NCBI GenBank assembly: GCA_965242855.1
Contig: OZ251509.1
Span: 992,001 to 1,056,000 of the forward strand
Direction of reading: 5' to 3'
Length of the DNA stretch: 64,000 nt
Origin: WTGU01 sp965242855
Lineage (GTDB): Bacteria; Pseudomonadota; Alphaproteobacteria; UBA828
Part shown: positions 8,665 to 20,018 of the stretch, in pieces
How the letters are laid out: each line of letters begins with the position of its first letter
How positions within the stretch are numbered: position 1 is the first letter of the stretch
Program-made: the position numbers and the translations under genes
Notes under the pieces: generated by a model
Seen by the model: the letters and a program-made list of their open reading frames with translations, nothing else
What the model was told of the DNA's origin: nothing
Database searches by the model: none

Positions 8665-10068
8665 ATGACCCGGCGATCGACCGGCGCGCCGGCGTCGGGC
8701 GCCACGGGTCGGCTGGGCCGATGGGTGGCCGAGGCGCCGGGCGACTGGAGCGCGGCGGTGCGGCGGCGCGCGGGCGCGGCCTTCGTCGACACCGCCGCCT
8801 GCCTGTTCGCCGGCGCGGACGATGCGGCGCCGCGCGCCGTTCGCGCCGGCGTCGCGCGATGGGGCGAGGGCCGCTGCGCCGTCGCCGGCGCGCCGTCGCG
8901 GCTGGCCGCGCCCTGGGCCGCGCTGATCAACGGCACCGCCGCCCACGCCCTCGACTACGACGACGTGCTGGAGATCGCCAACGCCCACGCCGGCGCCGTG
9001 CTGGTCCCGGCGCTGCTGGCGCTGGGCGAGGAGCGCGGGCTGGACGGCGCACGCTGCCTGGACGCCTTCGTCGTCGGCATCGAAGTCCTGGCGCGGCTCG
9101 GCGAGGCGGTGAACATGACCCACTACTTCGCGGGCTGGCACACCACCGCGACGCTCGGGTCTCCCGCCGCGGCGGCGGCCTGCGCGCGGCTGCTGGGGCT
9201 GGACGCCGCGCGCGCGACCGCGGCGCTCGCCCTGGCCACGAGCCTCTCCTCCGGCAACAAGCGCCAGTTCGGCACCATGGCGAAGCCGCTGCATGCGGGG
9301 CTGGCGGCGAAGAACGGCATCGTGGCGGCGGTCATGGCGGAGTCCGGCCTGACCGCGGCGGCGGACGCCTTCGAGGGAGAACGCGGCTTCGTCGCGCTCT
9401 TCGCCGGGGTGCCGGTGACGCGCCTGGAGGCGTCCGTGGCCCGGCTCGGCGCGCCGCCGGCGCTCGAGGCGCACGGCCTCTGGCAGAAATACTACCCCTG
9501 CTGCGCCAGCGCCCATCGCCCCCTCGACGCCCTGCTCGCCCTGCGCGCCGACGGCGGGCTCGGGCCGGCGGACATCGCGGGAATCGAGGCGGCGCTCCCC
9601 GAGGTCGCCGCGCAGAACCTTCCGCACGCCGACCCGGCCGACGCGATGCAGGCGCGGTTCAGCCTGCATTACCTGCTGGCGAGCGCGCTGGTCGACGGGC
9701 GCCTCGCCCTGGACGCCTTCGCCCCCGCGGCCCTCGCCCGGCCCCAGGTGCGCGCGCTGGCGGCGAAGGTCATCGTGCGGGCGGACACGGGCCAGCCCGG
9801 CGCTCTCAACGTGGACGAGGCACCGCAGCGGGCGACGGTCTCCCTGCGGCTCGCCGGCGGCGGCGCGCGGTCGAAGACGATCACCGAGCCGCGCGGCCAC
9901 CCGCGCCGGCCGCTCGGGCGGGACGCGCTCCGCCGCAAGTTCGCCGACTGCGCCGCCCGCGCCCTCCCGGCGGCGGCGCGCGACGCGGCCTTCGAGGCTT
10001 GCGACGGCCTCGCCGCGCTCCGCGACCTGGGCGCGTTGACCCGCCATTTCGGGGCGGCCCATGGTTGA
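8665..10068 (+). CDS. MmgE/PrpD family protein
   Basis: The 467-residue product belongs to the MmgE/PrpD family (2-methylcitrate dehydratase, cis-aconitate decarboxylase and relatives). It shows the helical-domain signature GTAAHALDYDDV, the GGWHTTATLGSPAAAAA-like block and LWQKYYPCCASAHRPLDA. The ATG at 8665 follows GGAGAGGG at good spacing. It is not adjacent to prpB or prpC, so 2-methylcitrate is not assured; environmental alphaproteobacteria carry many such paralogues of unknown substrate. The dipeptidase-like gene begins 2 bp after its stop, so the pair is probably one operon. Confidence 0.88.
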   Translation: MTRRSTGAPASGATGRLGRWVAEAPGDWSAAVRRRAGAAFVDTAACLFAGADDAAPRAVRAGVARWGEGRCAVAGAPSRLAAPWAALINGTAAHALDYDDVLEIANAHAGAVLVPALLALGEERGLDGARCLDAFVVGIEVLARLGEAVNMTHYFAGWHTTATLGSPAAAAACARLLGLDAARATAALALATSLSSGNKRQFGTMAKPLHAGLAAKNGIVAAVMAESGLTAAADAFEGERGFVALFAGVPVTRLEASVARLGAPPALEAHGLWQKYYPCCASAHRPLDALLALRADGGLGPADIAGIEAALPEVAAQNLPHADPADAMQARFSLHYLLASALVDGRLALDAFAPAALARPQVRALAAKVIVRADTGQPGALNVDEAPQRATVSLRLAGGGARSKTITEPRGHPRRPLGRDALRRKFADCAARALPAAARDAAFEACDGLAALRDLGALTRHFGAAHG

Positions 10069-10070
10069 GG

Positions 10071-11087
10071 ATGACTGAAGCCGCTCCGCCCGCGGACGAC
10101 CGCGCCACCGCCTTCACGCGCTCCGCGACGGTCTTCGACGGCCTCGCGCTCTTCTACGTCCTCGACGAGCCCTACGCGACCCGCTGCCTGGAGGCCGGGG
10201 TGAACGCCTGCAACGTGAGCTTCGCGCTGGAGAGCTCCTGGGACGAGACCATGCGCGCCGTGGACGAGGGGTTCGCGAAGATCGAGAAGAACCCGGTGCT
10301 GGCGCTCGCGCGCGACGCCGCCGGCATCGCCGCCGCCGCGAAGGCGGGCCGGCTCGCGGTGGTGCCGGGGACGCAAGGGTCGAGCATGATCGGCAAGGAA
10401 CTGGCGCGGGTTCGCATCCTGTCGCGGCTCGGGTTCCGGTTCTTCGGCCTCGCCTATACCGGGGCCACGCTCTTCGCCGACGGCTGCGGCGAACGGCGCG
10501 ACGCCGGGCTGAGCTTCCTCGGGCGCGAGCTGGTCGAGGCGGTGAACGAAACGCCGATGCTGCTCGACCTCTCACACGCCGGCCACCGTTCGCGGGCGGA
10601 GGCGGCGGCGCTGGCGCGGGCGCCGGTGTGCACCCATTCGAACGCCTGGCACCGGGTGCCGAACGACCGCAACACCCGGGACGAGACGGTGCGGGCGATC
10701 GTCGCAAAGGGCGGCATGATCGGCGCCTGCTGCCTGCCGCGGGCGGTGAGCCCCAAGGCCCCGACCCTGGACGACCTGATCGGCCATATCGCGCATTTCC
10801 GGGCGCTGGTCGGCGCCGAGCATGTGGGCCTCGGGCTGGACTTCACCGAAGGCTACCGGGAAGCGCGGACGGTGCTGCCGGAATCGATCCGCTGGCGCAC
10901 CCTGCGGCCGGACATCTTCGGCACGGTGGACGACTTCGTGAGCCAGCGCTACCCCGATGGCCTGGGCGGGATTCGCGAATTGCCCAACCTCGCCCGCGGC
11001 CTGTTCCGGCGCGGCTACCGGGAAGACGAAGTGGCCGGCATCCTCGGCGCCAACTGGCTGCGCACCTTCGCCCGCTTCGCCGGCTGA
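10071..11087 (+). CDS. Divergent peptidase M19 (membrane dipeptidase)-like protein
   Basis: The 338-residue product matches the renal/membrane dipeptidase family in its C-terminal two thirds: RLGFRFFGLAYTG, LLDLSHAGHRS, CTHSNAWH and GLGLDFTEGY, which hold the usual His, His and Asp metal ligands. The N-terminal HxD metal motif (normally DGHND) is replaced by FDGLALFYVLDEP, and the bridging-Glu region reads GTQGSSMIG. The binuclear zinc site therefore looks incomplete. It follows the MmgE/PrpD gene by 2 bp and is likely co-translated. It is either a subfamily with altered metal chemistry or a non-peptidase hydrolase; membership of the fold is clear. Confidence 0.83.
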   Translation: MTEAAPPADDRATAFTRSATVFDGLALFYVLDEPYATRCLEAGVNACNVSFALESSWDETMRAVDEGFAKIEKNPVLALARDAAGIAAAAKAGRLAVVPGTQGSSMIGKELARVRILSRLGFRFFGLAYTGATLFADGCGERRDAGLSFLGRELVEAVNETPMLLDLSHAGHRSRAEAAALARAPVCTHSNAWHRVPNDRNTRDETVRAIVAKGGMIGACCLPRAVSPKAPTLDDLIGHIAHFRALVGAEHVGLGLDFTEGYREARTVLPESIRWRTLRPDIFGTVDDFVSQRYPDGLGGIRELPNLARGLFRRGYREDEVAGILGANWLRTFARFAG

Positions 11088-11563
11088 GCTTCGGCGCGCA
11101 CCGGGTGCGCGGGGCAGGCGCGTGTGCGTCGCCGGTGCTGTCCCCCTCGTCATCGCCGCGGAAGACCGCCGCCTGTCGAACCGTCGGCTCCGCACCGACG
11201 CTCCTCCGCGTCACGCGCTTCCTTCCCGGCGGCCTCGTCAGCCGCGGCCCGCCGGCGCCCCCGGTGGGCAGGCGGCTCGTGCGGGGCGGAACCGGCGCGG
11301 CTCTCATGCTAATCATGGCGGGCGCACGGCGCGGGATCGCGAAGCGATGGAGGGTTCGGGATTGACGGTGTGGGAATGAAACGGCCGATCGGTACGGCGA
11401 TTCCGAGATCGACGTGGGCGCGCCGGCCCGGAAGGCGTGAAGCGCCGGGGCGGGCTGCGGCGCGCGGTTCGACCGGCGCGGAGGCGAACGCCGGGGCCGG
11501 ACGGGAGCGCCCGCCGCGCGCGCTTTCCGGCTGCCGGTCTTCATCGCACGGGGGTCTTCTCAC
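11088..11563 (+). other. Intergenic region, no recognised gene
   Basis: 476 bp between the M19-like gene and the ion channel. Several short frames exist on both strands but none shows family motifs or a Shine-Dalgarno sequence. No strong hairpin with a T-run was seen. Confidence 0.4.
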
Positions 11564-12373
11564 ATGAATCGACTGCGGCGGGTTTGCGCGCGCCTGGTGG
11601 CGGCGCGGGCGTTCGACATTGTGATCGTGGCGACGATCCTGGCGACCGCGGCCGGTCTCGGCGTGGAAACAAGCCAAGCGCTCGGCGCGCGGTTCGGCTC
11701 CGTCATCCACCTGATGTACGACGCGGCCCTGGCCGTCTTCGTGCTGGAAGCCGCCATCAAGCTCACCGCCGTCGCGCCTCGCTTCGGACGCTACTTCCGG
11801 GACGGTTGGAACCTCTTCGACTTCACCGTCCTCGTGCTCGCCTTCCTCCCGGACGCGGGCGACTTCGCCCTCGTCGCGCGGCTGGCGCGGCTCCTGCGCG
11901 TGCTCCGGGTGGTGACGGTGGTGCCCCAGCTGCGCCTCATCGTTTCCACCCTGATCCGCTCCCTGCCGGGGCTCGGGCACGTGATGCTGCTTCTCTCCGT
12001 CGTCTACTACGTCTACGCCGTCGCCGGGGTGCATCTTTTCCGCGACCACGATCCGGAGCACTGGCGCTCGCTCGGCATCGCCCTCCTCACCCTGTTCCGG
12101 GTGATGACGCTCGAAGACTGGACGGACGTGATGTACGTCGCCATGGAACTCCATTCCATGAGCTGGCTGTTCTTCGTCAGCTTCGTGATGCTGGCGGCGG
12201 TGATCATGATCAACCTCGTGATCGCCGTGGTGATCAACAACCTGCACGATGCTCGCCTCGAAGTGCGGCCCGACGAGAGCGAGGACTCCCTCCGGACCTT
12301 CCGCAGGGAGGCGGCGAGGGTGCGCGATGCCCTGGAGCGCATGGAAAACATCCTCGCGAGCCGGAAGAAATAG
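11564..12373 (+). CDS. Single-domain voltage-gated cation channel (Ion_trans, BacNav/Cav type)
   Basis: The 269-residue protein has six membrane segments plus a pore loop, as in NaChBac/NavAb, which assemble as tetramers in the inner membrane. S4 carries arginines at every third position (R106, R109, R112, R115), then VVTVVPQLR and the S4-S5 linker. The pore helix and filter read LFRVMTLEDWTDVMY, with Glu184-Asp185-Trp186 at the selectivity site where bacterial sodium channels have TLESW. S6 is rich in Val/Ile/Met and ends INLVIAVVINNL, followed by a short charged coiled coil to the C-terminus. The extra filter acid suggests divalent permeation is possible; ion selectivity is inference. Confidence 0.9.
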   Translation: MNRLRRVCARLVAARAFDIVIVATILATAAGLGVETSQALGARFGSVIHLMYDAALAVFVLEAAIKLTAVAPRFGRYFRDGWNLFDFTVLVLAFLPDAGDFALVARLARLLRVLRVVTVVPQLRLIVSTLIRSLPGLGHVMLLLSVVYYVYAVAGVHLFRDHDPEHWRSLGIALLTLFRVMTLEDWTDVMYVAMELHSMSWLFFVSFVMLAAVIMINLVIAVVINNLHDARLEVRPDESEDSLRTFRREAARVRDALERMENILASRKK

Positions 12374-12388
12374 CGCGGCGATTGCGGG

Positions 12389-12416
12389 CTTTGCCCGGCG
12401 CATGGCCCGCTATAGT
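12389..12416 (+). promoter_or_regulatory. Candidate sigma70 promoter for tRNA-Leu
   Basis: A strong -10 element TATAGT (12411-12416) lies 52 bp before the tRNA-Leu gene, with a weak -35 CTTTGC (12389-12394) and a 16-bp spacer. The spacer region also contains an inverted GCGGGC/GCCCGC pair. Assigned from match and position only. Confidence 0.5.
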
Positions 12417-12467
12417 ATGCGGCCCGGCGGCGCGCGGTGCCGCCCGGTCCGGGTTTCGATGGGGCGC

Positions 12468-12549
12468 GCGGGCGTGGCGGAATTGGTAGACGCGCATGGT
12501 TTAGGACCATGTGGCTTAAGCCGTGGGGGTTCGAGTCCCTTCGCCCGCA
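12468..12549 (+). tRNA. tRNA-Leu (anticodon TAG)
   Basis: A class II tRNA with acceptor GCGGGCG pairing CGCCCGC, anticodon loop TTTAGGA giving TAG, a variable arm (TGGCTTAAGCCGT) and T-arm GGGTTCGAGTCCC. The genomic 3' end reads ACCG, so the CCA is not fully encoded and must be added post-transcriptionally. It sits 45 bp upstream of tig. Confidence 0.95.
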
Positions 12550-12594
12550 CCGGCGCCCCGACGACCCTCCGGCTTCCGACGTGAGCGGCAGACC

Positions 12595-13983
12595 ATGCAG
12601 GTGACCGAGACCTTGGCCGAGGGGCTCAAGCGCGAGCTCAAAGTGACCGTCCCGGCGGCGGACCTCGAGGCCGCGGTCGAGGAACGGCTCGGCGCGTTGC
12701 GCAAGACCGTGAAGATGAAGGGCTTCCGGCCCGGCAAGGTGCCGCTGTCGATCGTTCGCCGCCACTACCGGCCGGGCGTTCTCGGCGAGGTGGTGCAGCG
12801 CCTGATCGCGGAGAGCTCGCGCGCGGCGATCGAGGAACGGGCCCTGCGGCCGGCGCTGCAACCCAAGGTCGAGATCACCGCCTTCGACGAAGGCAAGGAC
12901 CTCGAATACACGATGGGGATCGAGGTCTTGCCGGAGATCGCGCTCGGGGATTTCTCCGACATCGCCGTGACCCGGCTCAAGGCGGACGTCGGCGAACGGG
13001 CGGTTGAGGACGCTCTTGCGCGGCTCGCCGGGAACGACAAGCGGTTCGCGCCGGTGGAGGCGCCGCGCCCGGCCGTGAACGGGGACGCGCTCCTGGTCGA
13101 TATCGTCGTCACGCTCGACGGCGAGCCGGTGAAGGACGGCGACGCGACCGATGTCGAGATCGAACTGGGCGCCGAGTCGTCATCCGAATTGGCCGACGGG
13201 CTGATGGGTGCCGCGCCCGGCCAGGAACGCGCGGTGACGGTCGACTTTCCGGAGGACGATCCGCGGCCCGGTTTCGCGGGCAGGACGGGCCTCTTCACGG
13301 TCAAGGTCAAGGAGCTGCGCGCGCGGGTCCCGACCGTGGTCGACGATGCGTTCGCGGAGCGCCACGGTTCGTCGGATCTGGCGGATTTGCGGGAGCGGCT
13401 CCGCGCGGAGCTCCGCGCCCGGTACGAACGCGCGTCGCGCGCGCGCCTCAAGCGCTCGATGCTGGATGCCCTCGATACGCGCCACCGGTTCGAGGTCCCG
13501 CCGGGCATGGTCGAGCGCGAATTCGACGCCATCTGGAAGCAACTGGAGAACGACGCCGAGCGGGCGAAGACCGACATCGGCGCTCTGCTCGAACAGCCGG
13601 AGGAGGACGCGCGGACCGAGTTCCGGGAGATCGCCGAGCGGCGGGTCCGCTTGGGCCTTCTGCTCTCGGAAATCGGGCAGACCAACGGCATCACGGTCGA
13701 GCGGGAGGAACTGCTCGCGGCGGCCATGGGCGCCGCGAGCGCTTGGCATCCGGAGCCCCGACGGCTCGCCGAGTTCTACCGCGACCATCCGGAGGCGCTG
13801 GAGCAATTCCGCTCGCCGGTGTTCGAGGACAAGGTCGTGGCCTTCCTGAGCGAGGTCGTCACCCTCTCGGAGGAGGAGGTCGATGAGGAAACCCTGCTGA
13901 GCGACCCGGAAGACGACGCGCGGCACCCGAAGGCGGAGACCGCCGCGACCGGGGTGGAAGAACCCGCAGGCGCGGAGGCCTGA
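12595..13983 (+). CDS. tig: Trigger factor (ribosome-associated chaperone, PPIase)
   Basis: Trigger factor binds the ribosomal exit tunnel and shields nascent chains. The 462-residue product begins MQVTETLAEGLKRELKV and contains the ribosome-docking signature GFRPGKVPLSIVRRHY near residues 43-58. A central FKBP-like region spans about 155-240 (GRTGLFTVKVKELR), followed by a long helical C-terminal domain with an acidic end. The ATG at 12595 is chosen by homology; the upstream in-frame start lies inside tRNA-Leu. It heads a tig-clpP-clpX-lon cluster, the standard proteostasis block. Confidence 0.96.
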   Translation: MQVTETLAEGLKRELKVTVPAADLEAAVEERLGALRKTVKMKGFRPGKVPLSIVRRHYRPGVLGEVVQRLIAESSRAAIEERALRPALQPKVEITAFDEGKDLEYTMGIEVLPEIALGDFSDIAVTRLKADVGERAVEDALARLAGNDKRFAPVEAPRPAVNGDALLVDIVVTLDGEPVKDGDATDVEIELGAESSSELADGLMGAAPGQERAVTVDFPEDDPRPGFAGRTGLFTVKVKELRARVPTVVDDAFAERHGSSDLADLRERLRAELRARYERASRARLKRSMLDALDTRHRFEVPPGMVEREFDAIWKQLENDAERAKTDIGALLEQPEEDARTEFREIAERRVRLGLLLSEIGQTNGITVEREELLAAAMGAASAWHPEPRRLAEFYRDHPEALEQFRSPVFEDKVVAFLSEVVTLSEEEVDEETLLSDPEDDARHPKAETAATGVEEPAGAEA

Positions 13984-14008
13984 AGGGCGCGGCGGGAAGG
14001 AGAACCCG

Positions 14009-14668
14009 ATGGCGGACATCGTCGAGACTTACGCCAACACCCTCGTGCCCATGGTCGTCGAGCAGACGAACAGGGGCGAGCGAGCCTACGATATCTACTC
14101 CCGCCTGCTCAAGGAGCGGATCGTCTTCCTCACGGGCGGCATCGGCGACGAGGCCGCGACCCTGGTCACCGCGCAGCTCCTGTTCCTCGAATCGGAGAAC
14201 CCGAACAAGGACATCTCGGTTTACATCAACAGCCCGGGCGGCTTGGTGACCTCCGGCCTCGCGATCTACGACACGATGCAATACGTGCGGCCCGCGGTCT
14301 CGACGCTCTGCATCGGCCAGGCGGCGTCCATGGGCTCGCTGCTGCTGGCCGCCGGCGCGGAAGGGCAACGATTCGCCCTGCCCAACGCCCGGATCATGCT
14401 CCATCAGCCCTCGGGCGGGTTCCAGGGGCAGGCCACGGACATCGAAATTCACGCCAAGGAAATTCTCTCTCTCCGCCAGCGGCTCAACGAGATCTACGTC
14501 GCCCACACGGGCCAGGAGATCGCGGTCATCGAGGAAAATCTGGAGCGCGACAAGTTCATGGCGCCACAGGAGGCCAAGACGTTCGGCATCGTGGATGACG
14601 TCGTAGCCCGCCGGCCGGAGGACACCGAAGGCGCCGATGGCAAAAATGCCGCCAAGAAAGGCGGTTAG
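14009..14668 (+). CDS. clpP: ATP-dependent Clp protease proteolytic subunit
   Basis: ClpP forms the tetradecameric serine protease chamber served by ClpX. The 219-residue product has catalytic Ser107 in GQAASMGS, His132 in MLHQPSGG and Asp181 in LERDKFM. The start is well supported by GGAAGGAGA before the ATG. The C-terminal tail after about residue 200 is a short charged extension. The gap to tig is 25 bp and clpX follows 153 bp downstream. Confidence 0.97.
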   Translation: MADIVETYANTLVPMVVEQTNRGERAYDIYSRLLKERIVFLTGGIGDEAATLVTAQLLFLESENPNKDISVYINSPGGLVTSGLAIYDTMQYVRPAVSTLCIGQAASMGSLLLAAGAEGQRFALPNARIMLHQPSGGFQGQATDIEIHAKEILSLRQRLNEIYVAHTGQEIAVIEENLERDKFMAPQEAKTFGIVDDVVARRPEDTEGADGKNAAKKGG

Positions 14669-14821
14669 CCGGGTGCGGGTGCGCCGCGGCAAGAATTGCC
14701 TGGACAGGGGCGGGGTCGAATGCCAGTTTCGCGGCGATTCGGACTTTCATCATGGGGGCGCTGAGGGTGCCCCCGGCGGTTGCGCTTGGACGGGCTCGGT
14801 GCACGACAGGACGGGGCGGAC

Positions 14822-16090
14822 ATGAACAAGTCCAGCGGCGGCGACTCGAAGAACACGCTCTACTGTTCCTTCTGCGGCAAAAGCCAGCACGAAGTGCGCA
14901 AGCTGATCGCCGGCCCCACGGTTTTCATCTGCGACGAGTGCGTCGAGCTGTGCATGGACATCATCCGCGAGGAGCACAAGAGCGCGCGGGTCAAGAGCCG
15001 GGATGGGGTGCCCACGCCGTCCGAGATCTGCGAGGTGCTCGCCGATTACGTGATCGGCCAGGACCACGCGAAGAGGGTCCTCTCGGTCGCCGTGCACAAC
15101 CACTACAAGCGCCTCGCTCACGGCGGCAAGGGCAACGACGTCGAGCTCGCCAAATCCAACATCCTGCTAATCGGTCCGACCGGCTGCGGCAAGACCTTGC
15201 TCGCCCAGACCCTCGCCAGAATCCTCGACGTGCCCTTCACGATGGCCGACGCGACGACCTTGACCGAGGCTGGCTATGTCGGCGAGGACGTCGAGAACAT
15301 CATCCTGAAGCTCCTCCAGTCGGCGGACTACAACGTCGAGCGCGCCCAGCGGGGCATCGTCTATCTCGACGAGGTCGACAAGATCGCCCGCAAGTCGGAC
15401 AACCCCTCGATCACGCGGGACGTCTCCGGCGAAGGCGTGCAGCAGGCGCTGCTCAAGATCATGGAAGGGACGGTCGCCTCGGTGCCGCCCCAGGGCGGCC
15501 GCAAGCATCCGCAGCAGGAGTTTCTCCAGGTCGACACCACCAACATCCTGTTCATCTGTGGTGGCGCCTTCTCGGGCCTCGAGAAGATCATCGCCAAGCG
15601 CGGGCGCGGCACGGCTATCGGTTTCGGCGCCGAGGTGCGCGCTCCGGACGAGCGCAAGACCGGCGTCATCCTGCGCGAGGTGGAGCCCGAGGATCTGCTC
15701 GGATTCGGCCTGATCCCGGAATTCGTCGGCCGCCTGCCGGTGATCGCGACCCTCGACGACCTGGAGGCCGACGCGCTGGTGGAAATCCTGATCAAGCCCA
15801 AGAACGCCCTCGTCAAGCAGTACGAGAAGCTGTTCGACATGGAGGGCGTGACGCTCGCCTTCGCCGAGGACGCGCTGCGTGCGATCGCCCGCAAGGCCAT
15901 CGCCCGCAAGACCGGTGCCCGCGGCCTGCGCTCCATTCTCGAGAGTATCCTGCTCGACCCGATGTTCGATCTGCCGAGCTATGGCGGGGTCGAACAGGTG
16001 GTGATCAACCGGGAAGTGGTCGAGGGACGGGCGCGGCCGCTCCTGACCTATGCGGAGCGGCGCGAGGACGCGAGCTCGTCGGCCTCCTGA
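14822..16090 (+). CDS. clpX: ATP-dependent Clp protease ATP-binding subunit
   Basis: ClpX is the AAA+ unfoldase that feeds substrates to ClpP. The 422-residue product starts MNKSSGGDSK and has the N-terminal zinc-binding domain with Cys15, Cys18, Cys37 and Cys40. Next come Walker A GPTGCGKT, Walker B IVYLDEVDKI and the ClpP-contacting IGF-type loop region (LLGFGLIPEFVGRLP). An upstream in-frame start at 14780 is rejected because the family begins at the zinc domain. It sits between clpP and lon. Confidence 0.97.
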   Translation: MNKSSGGDSKNTLYCSFCGKSQHEVRKLIAGPTVFICDECVELCMDIIREEHKSARVKSRDGVPTPSEICEVLADYVIGQDHAKRVLSVAVHNHYKRLAHGGKGNDVELAKSNILLIGPTGCGKTLLAQTLARILDVPFTMADATTLTEAGYVGEDVENIILKLLQSADYNVERAQRGIVYLDEVDKIARKSDNPSITRDVSGEGVQQALLKIMEGTVASVPPQGGRKHPQQEFLQVDTTNILFICGGAFSGLEKIIAKRGRGTAIGFGAEVRAPDERKTGVILREVEPEDLLGFGLIPEFVGRLPVIATLDDLEADALVEILIKPKNALVKQYEKLFDMEGVTLAFAEDALRAIARKAIARKTGARGLRSILESILLDPMFDLPSYGGVEQVVINREVVEGRARPLLTYAERREDASSSAS

Positions 16091-16096
16091 CGGCCG

Positions 16097-16125
16097 CTTG
16101 ACCGGCCGTGCGGCCGTGCCTATCT
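16097..16125 (+). promoter_or_regulatory. Candidate heat-shock (sigma32-type) promoter of lon
   Basis: The sequence CTTG (16097-16100), an 18-bp spacer, and CCTATCT followed by G (16119-16126) match the alphaproteobacterial heat-shock consensus CTTG-N17/18-CYTATNT-G exactly. It lies 71 bp before the chosen lon ATG, between clpX and lon. Stress-inducible Lon expression is expected; the call is by consensus match only. Confidence 0.65.
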
Positions 16126-16196
16126 GACGGGGGAAGGAGAACGCCGCTGGGTCCAGCCAGGGCCCGCGTCGCGCAACCGTGAAGCGCGGAGGAACG

Positions 16197-18611
<2,415 letters not shown>

Positions 18612-18848
18612 GCTCGGTGCTAGGCGCGGGCGGCGACTCGGCAACGCGCGTCGCCCGTCGTCCAAGGCCGCTGCTCGGCGAATTCGCCGGTCACATGCAA
18701 CGTGCTGAAAATGCGCCGTTTTTCGCCTTTTCCGCCGGGGCGGCGTTGACGCTTCCGCGTATGGCACTCACACTCCGCCGGCTCAATCAGTATCCACGAG
18801 TATTCGTCACTTTCCGTGCATCCGGCAGAAGCGAACGGGGGGCTGGGA

Positions 18849-19121
18849 ATGAACAAGACCGATCTGATCAAGGCCGTGGCGGTCCGTGCGGACATCTCCA
18901 GCGCCGATGCGGCGCGCGCGGTGGACGGCGTTTTCGACACCATCACCGACACGCTCGGGGGGGGGATCGAGGTCAAGCTCGCGGGGTTCGGTTCGTTCAG
19001 CGTGGTCAAGAGAAAGGCCACGAACGGACGCAACCCGCGCACCGGCGAGGCCATCTGGATCCCCGAGTCGAATCAGCCGAAGTTCAAGGCGGGCAAGACT
19101 CTCAAGGATGCGGTCAACTAG
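18849..19121 (+). CDS. hupB: HU family DNA-binding protein
   Basis: HU is the small dimeric nucleoid protein that bends DNA non-specifically. The 90-residue product begins MNKTDLIKAVAV and shows the signature GFGSFSVVKRKATNGRNPRT in the DNA-binding arm. The ATG at 18849 gives the family's standard length; the frame opens 33 bp upstream but adds nothing conserved. It follows lon as in many proteobacteria and ends before a strong terminator. Confidence 0.96.
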   Translation: MNKTDLIKAVAVRADISSADAARAVDGVFDTITDTLGGGIEVKLAGFGSFSVVKRKATNGRNPRTGEAIWIPESNQPKFKAGKTLKDAVN

Positions 19122-19137
19122 CCGCGGTGTCATCCCA

Positions 19138-19171
19138 AAAGGCTCCGGCCGCGACGGCGGCCGGAGCCTTT
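19138..19171 (+). terminator. Rho-independent terminator after hupB
   Basis: A perfect 14-bp inverted repeat (AAAGGCTCCGGCCG / CGGCCGGAGCCTTT) with a 6-nt loop begins 17 bp after the hupB stop. The right arm ends in TTT followed by C. It separates the proteostasis block from the tRNA pair and nuo operon. Confidence 0.9.
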
Positions 19172-19252
19172 CACTCTGCGGAATCAGTAATACGACGCTG
19201 TTGTCTTCTTTTGGGAAATAAAACCGCGCCCTGCCGGGCGGGCACGTCGCGC

Positions 19253-19325
19253 GGGCGGTTAGCTCAGCCGGGAGAGCGCTTGGTTTACACCCAAGAGGTC
19301 GGCGGTTCGATCCCGTCACCGCCCA
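19253..19325 (+). tRNA. tRNA-Val (anticodon TAC)
   Basis: A 73-nt cloverleaf with acceptor GGGCGGT/ACCGCCC, D-arm TAGCTCAGCCGGGAGAGC, anticodon loop TTTACAC giving TAC, and T-arm GGCGGTTCGATCCCGTC. The 3' end reads ACCG, so CCA is not fully encoded. Confidence 0.95.
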
Positions 19326-19437
19326 CCGCCGGAGTCCCCGCATCCGGCGGCGTTCCCGGCCAAGCGGCTTGACCCTGCCGGGGCCATGCTCTACATGAGT
19401 GCGGCCGGCGCGGTGGCGATATGCCGCCGGGGCCGTC

Positions 19438-19515
<78 letters not shown>

Positions 19516-19643
19516 CGACCGCGGGTTGTGAAAGGAGCGAGGGCCGCAACGGGATGTGCCGCGTCGACGATAGCTTGGAGCTTCGCAAGCGATGGATGCC
19601 CGACGAACGGCCGGGTACGCCTCCGGCGGCGTGGCGGTGACCG

Positions 19644-20018
19644 ATGACAGCGCCCGACTCGCTGCTCCTTGAATACCTGCCCATCGTCATCTTCCTCGGC
19701 ATCGCCGTGGTGATGGCCGTCGCTGCGATCGTCGGTTCCCACGTCCTGGCGCCGCAGCGGCCCGACCGGGACAAGATATCGGCCTACGAATGCGGCTTCG
19801 ATGCCTTCGAGGACGCGCGCGGCCGCTTCGATGTGCGCTTCTACTTGGTGGCGATTCTGTTCATCATTTTCGACCTGGAGGTGGCGTTTCTGTTTCCCTG
19901 GGCAGTCTCGTTCAGCGAAATCGGACTCTATGGGTTCTGGTCGATGATGGTGTTTCTCGGCTTGCTCACCGTCGGTTTCGTGTACGAGTGGAAGAAGGGC
20001 GCACTCGAATGGGAGTGA
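19644..20018 (+). CDS. nuoA: NADH-quinone oxidoreductase subunit A
   Basis: NuoA is a three-helix membrane subunit of complex I at the quinone-site junction. The 124-residue product shows YECGFDAFEDARGRFDVRFYLVAILFIIFD-type sequence around residues 48-78, diagnostic of the family, with hydrophobic helices at about 12-32, 65-85 and 92-112. It opens a complete nuoA-N operon and its stop overlaps the nuoB start. Confidence 0.97.
   Translation: MTAPDSLLLEYLPIVIFLGIAVVMAVAAIVGSHVLAPQRPDRDKISAYECGFDAFEDARGRFDVRFYLVAILFIIFDLEVAFLFPWAVSFSEIGLYGFWSMMVFLGLLTVGFVYEWKKGALEWE

Noticed and set aside
18746..18774. Possible sigma70 promoter of hupB (TTGACG)
   Set aside because: A good -35 is present but no acceptable -10 at 16-18 bp; not supported enough to list.
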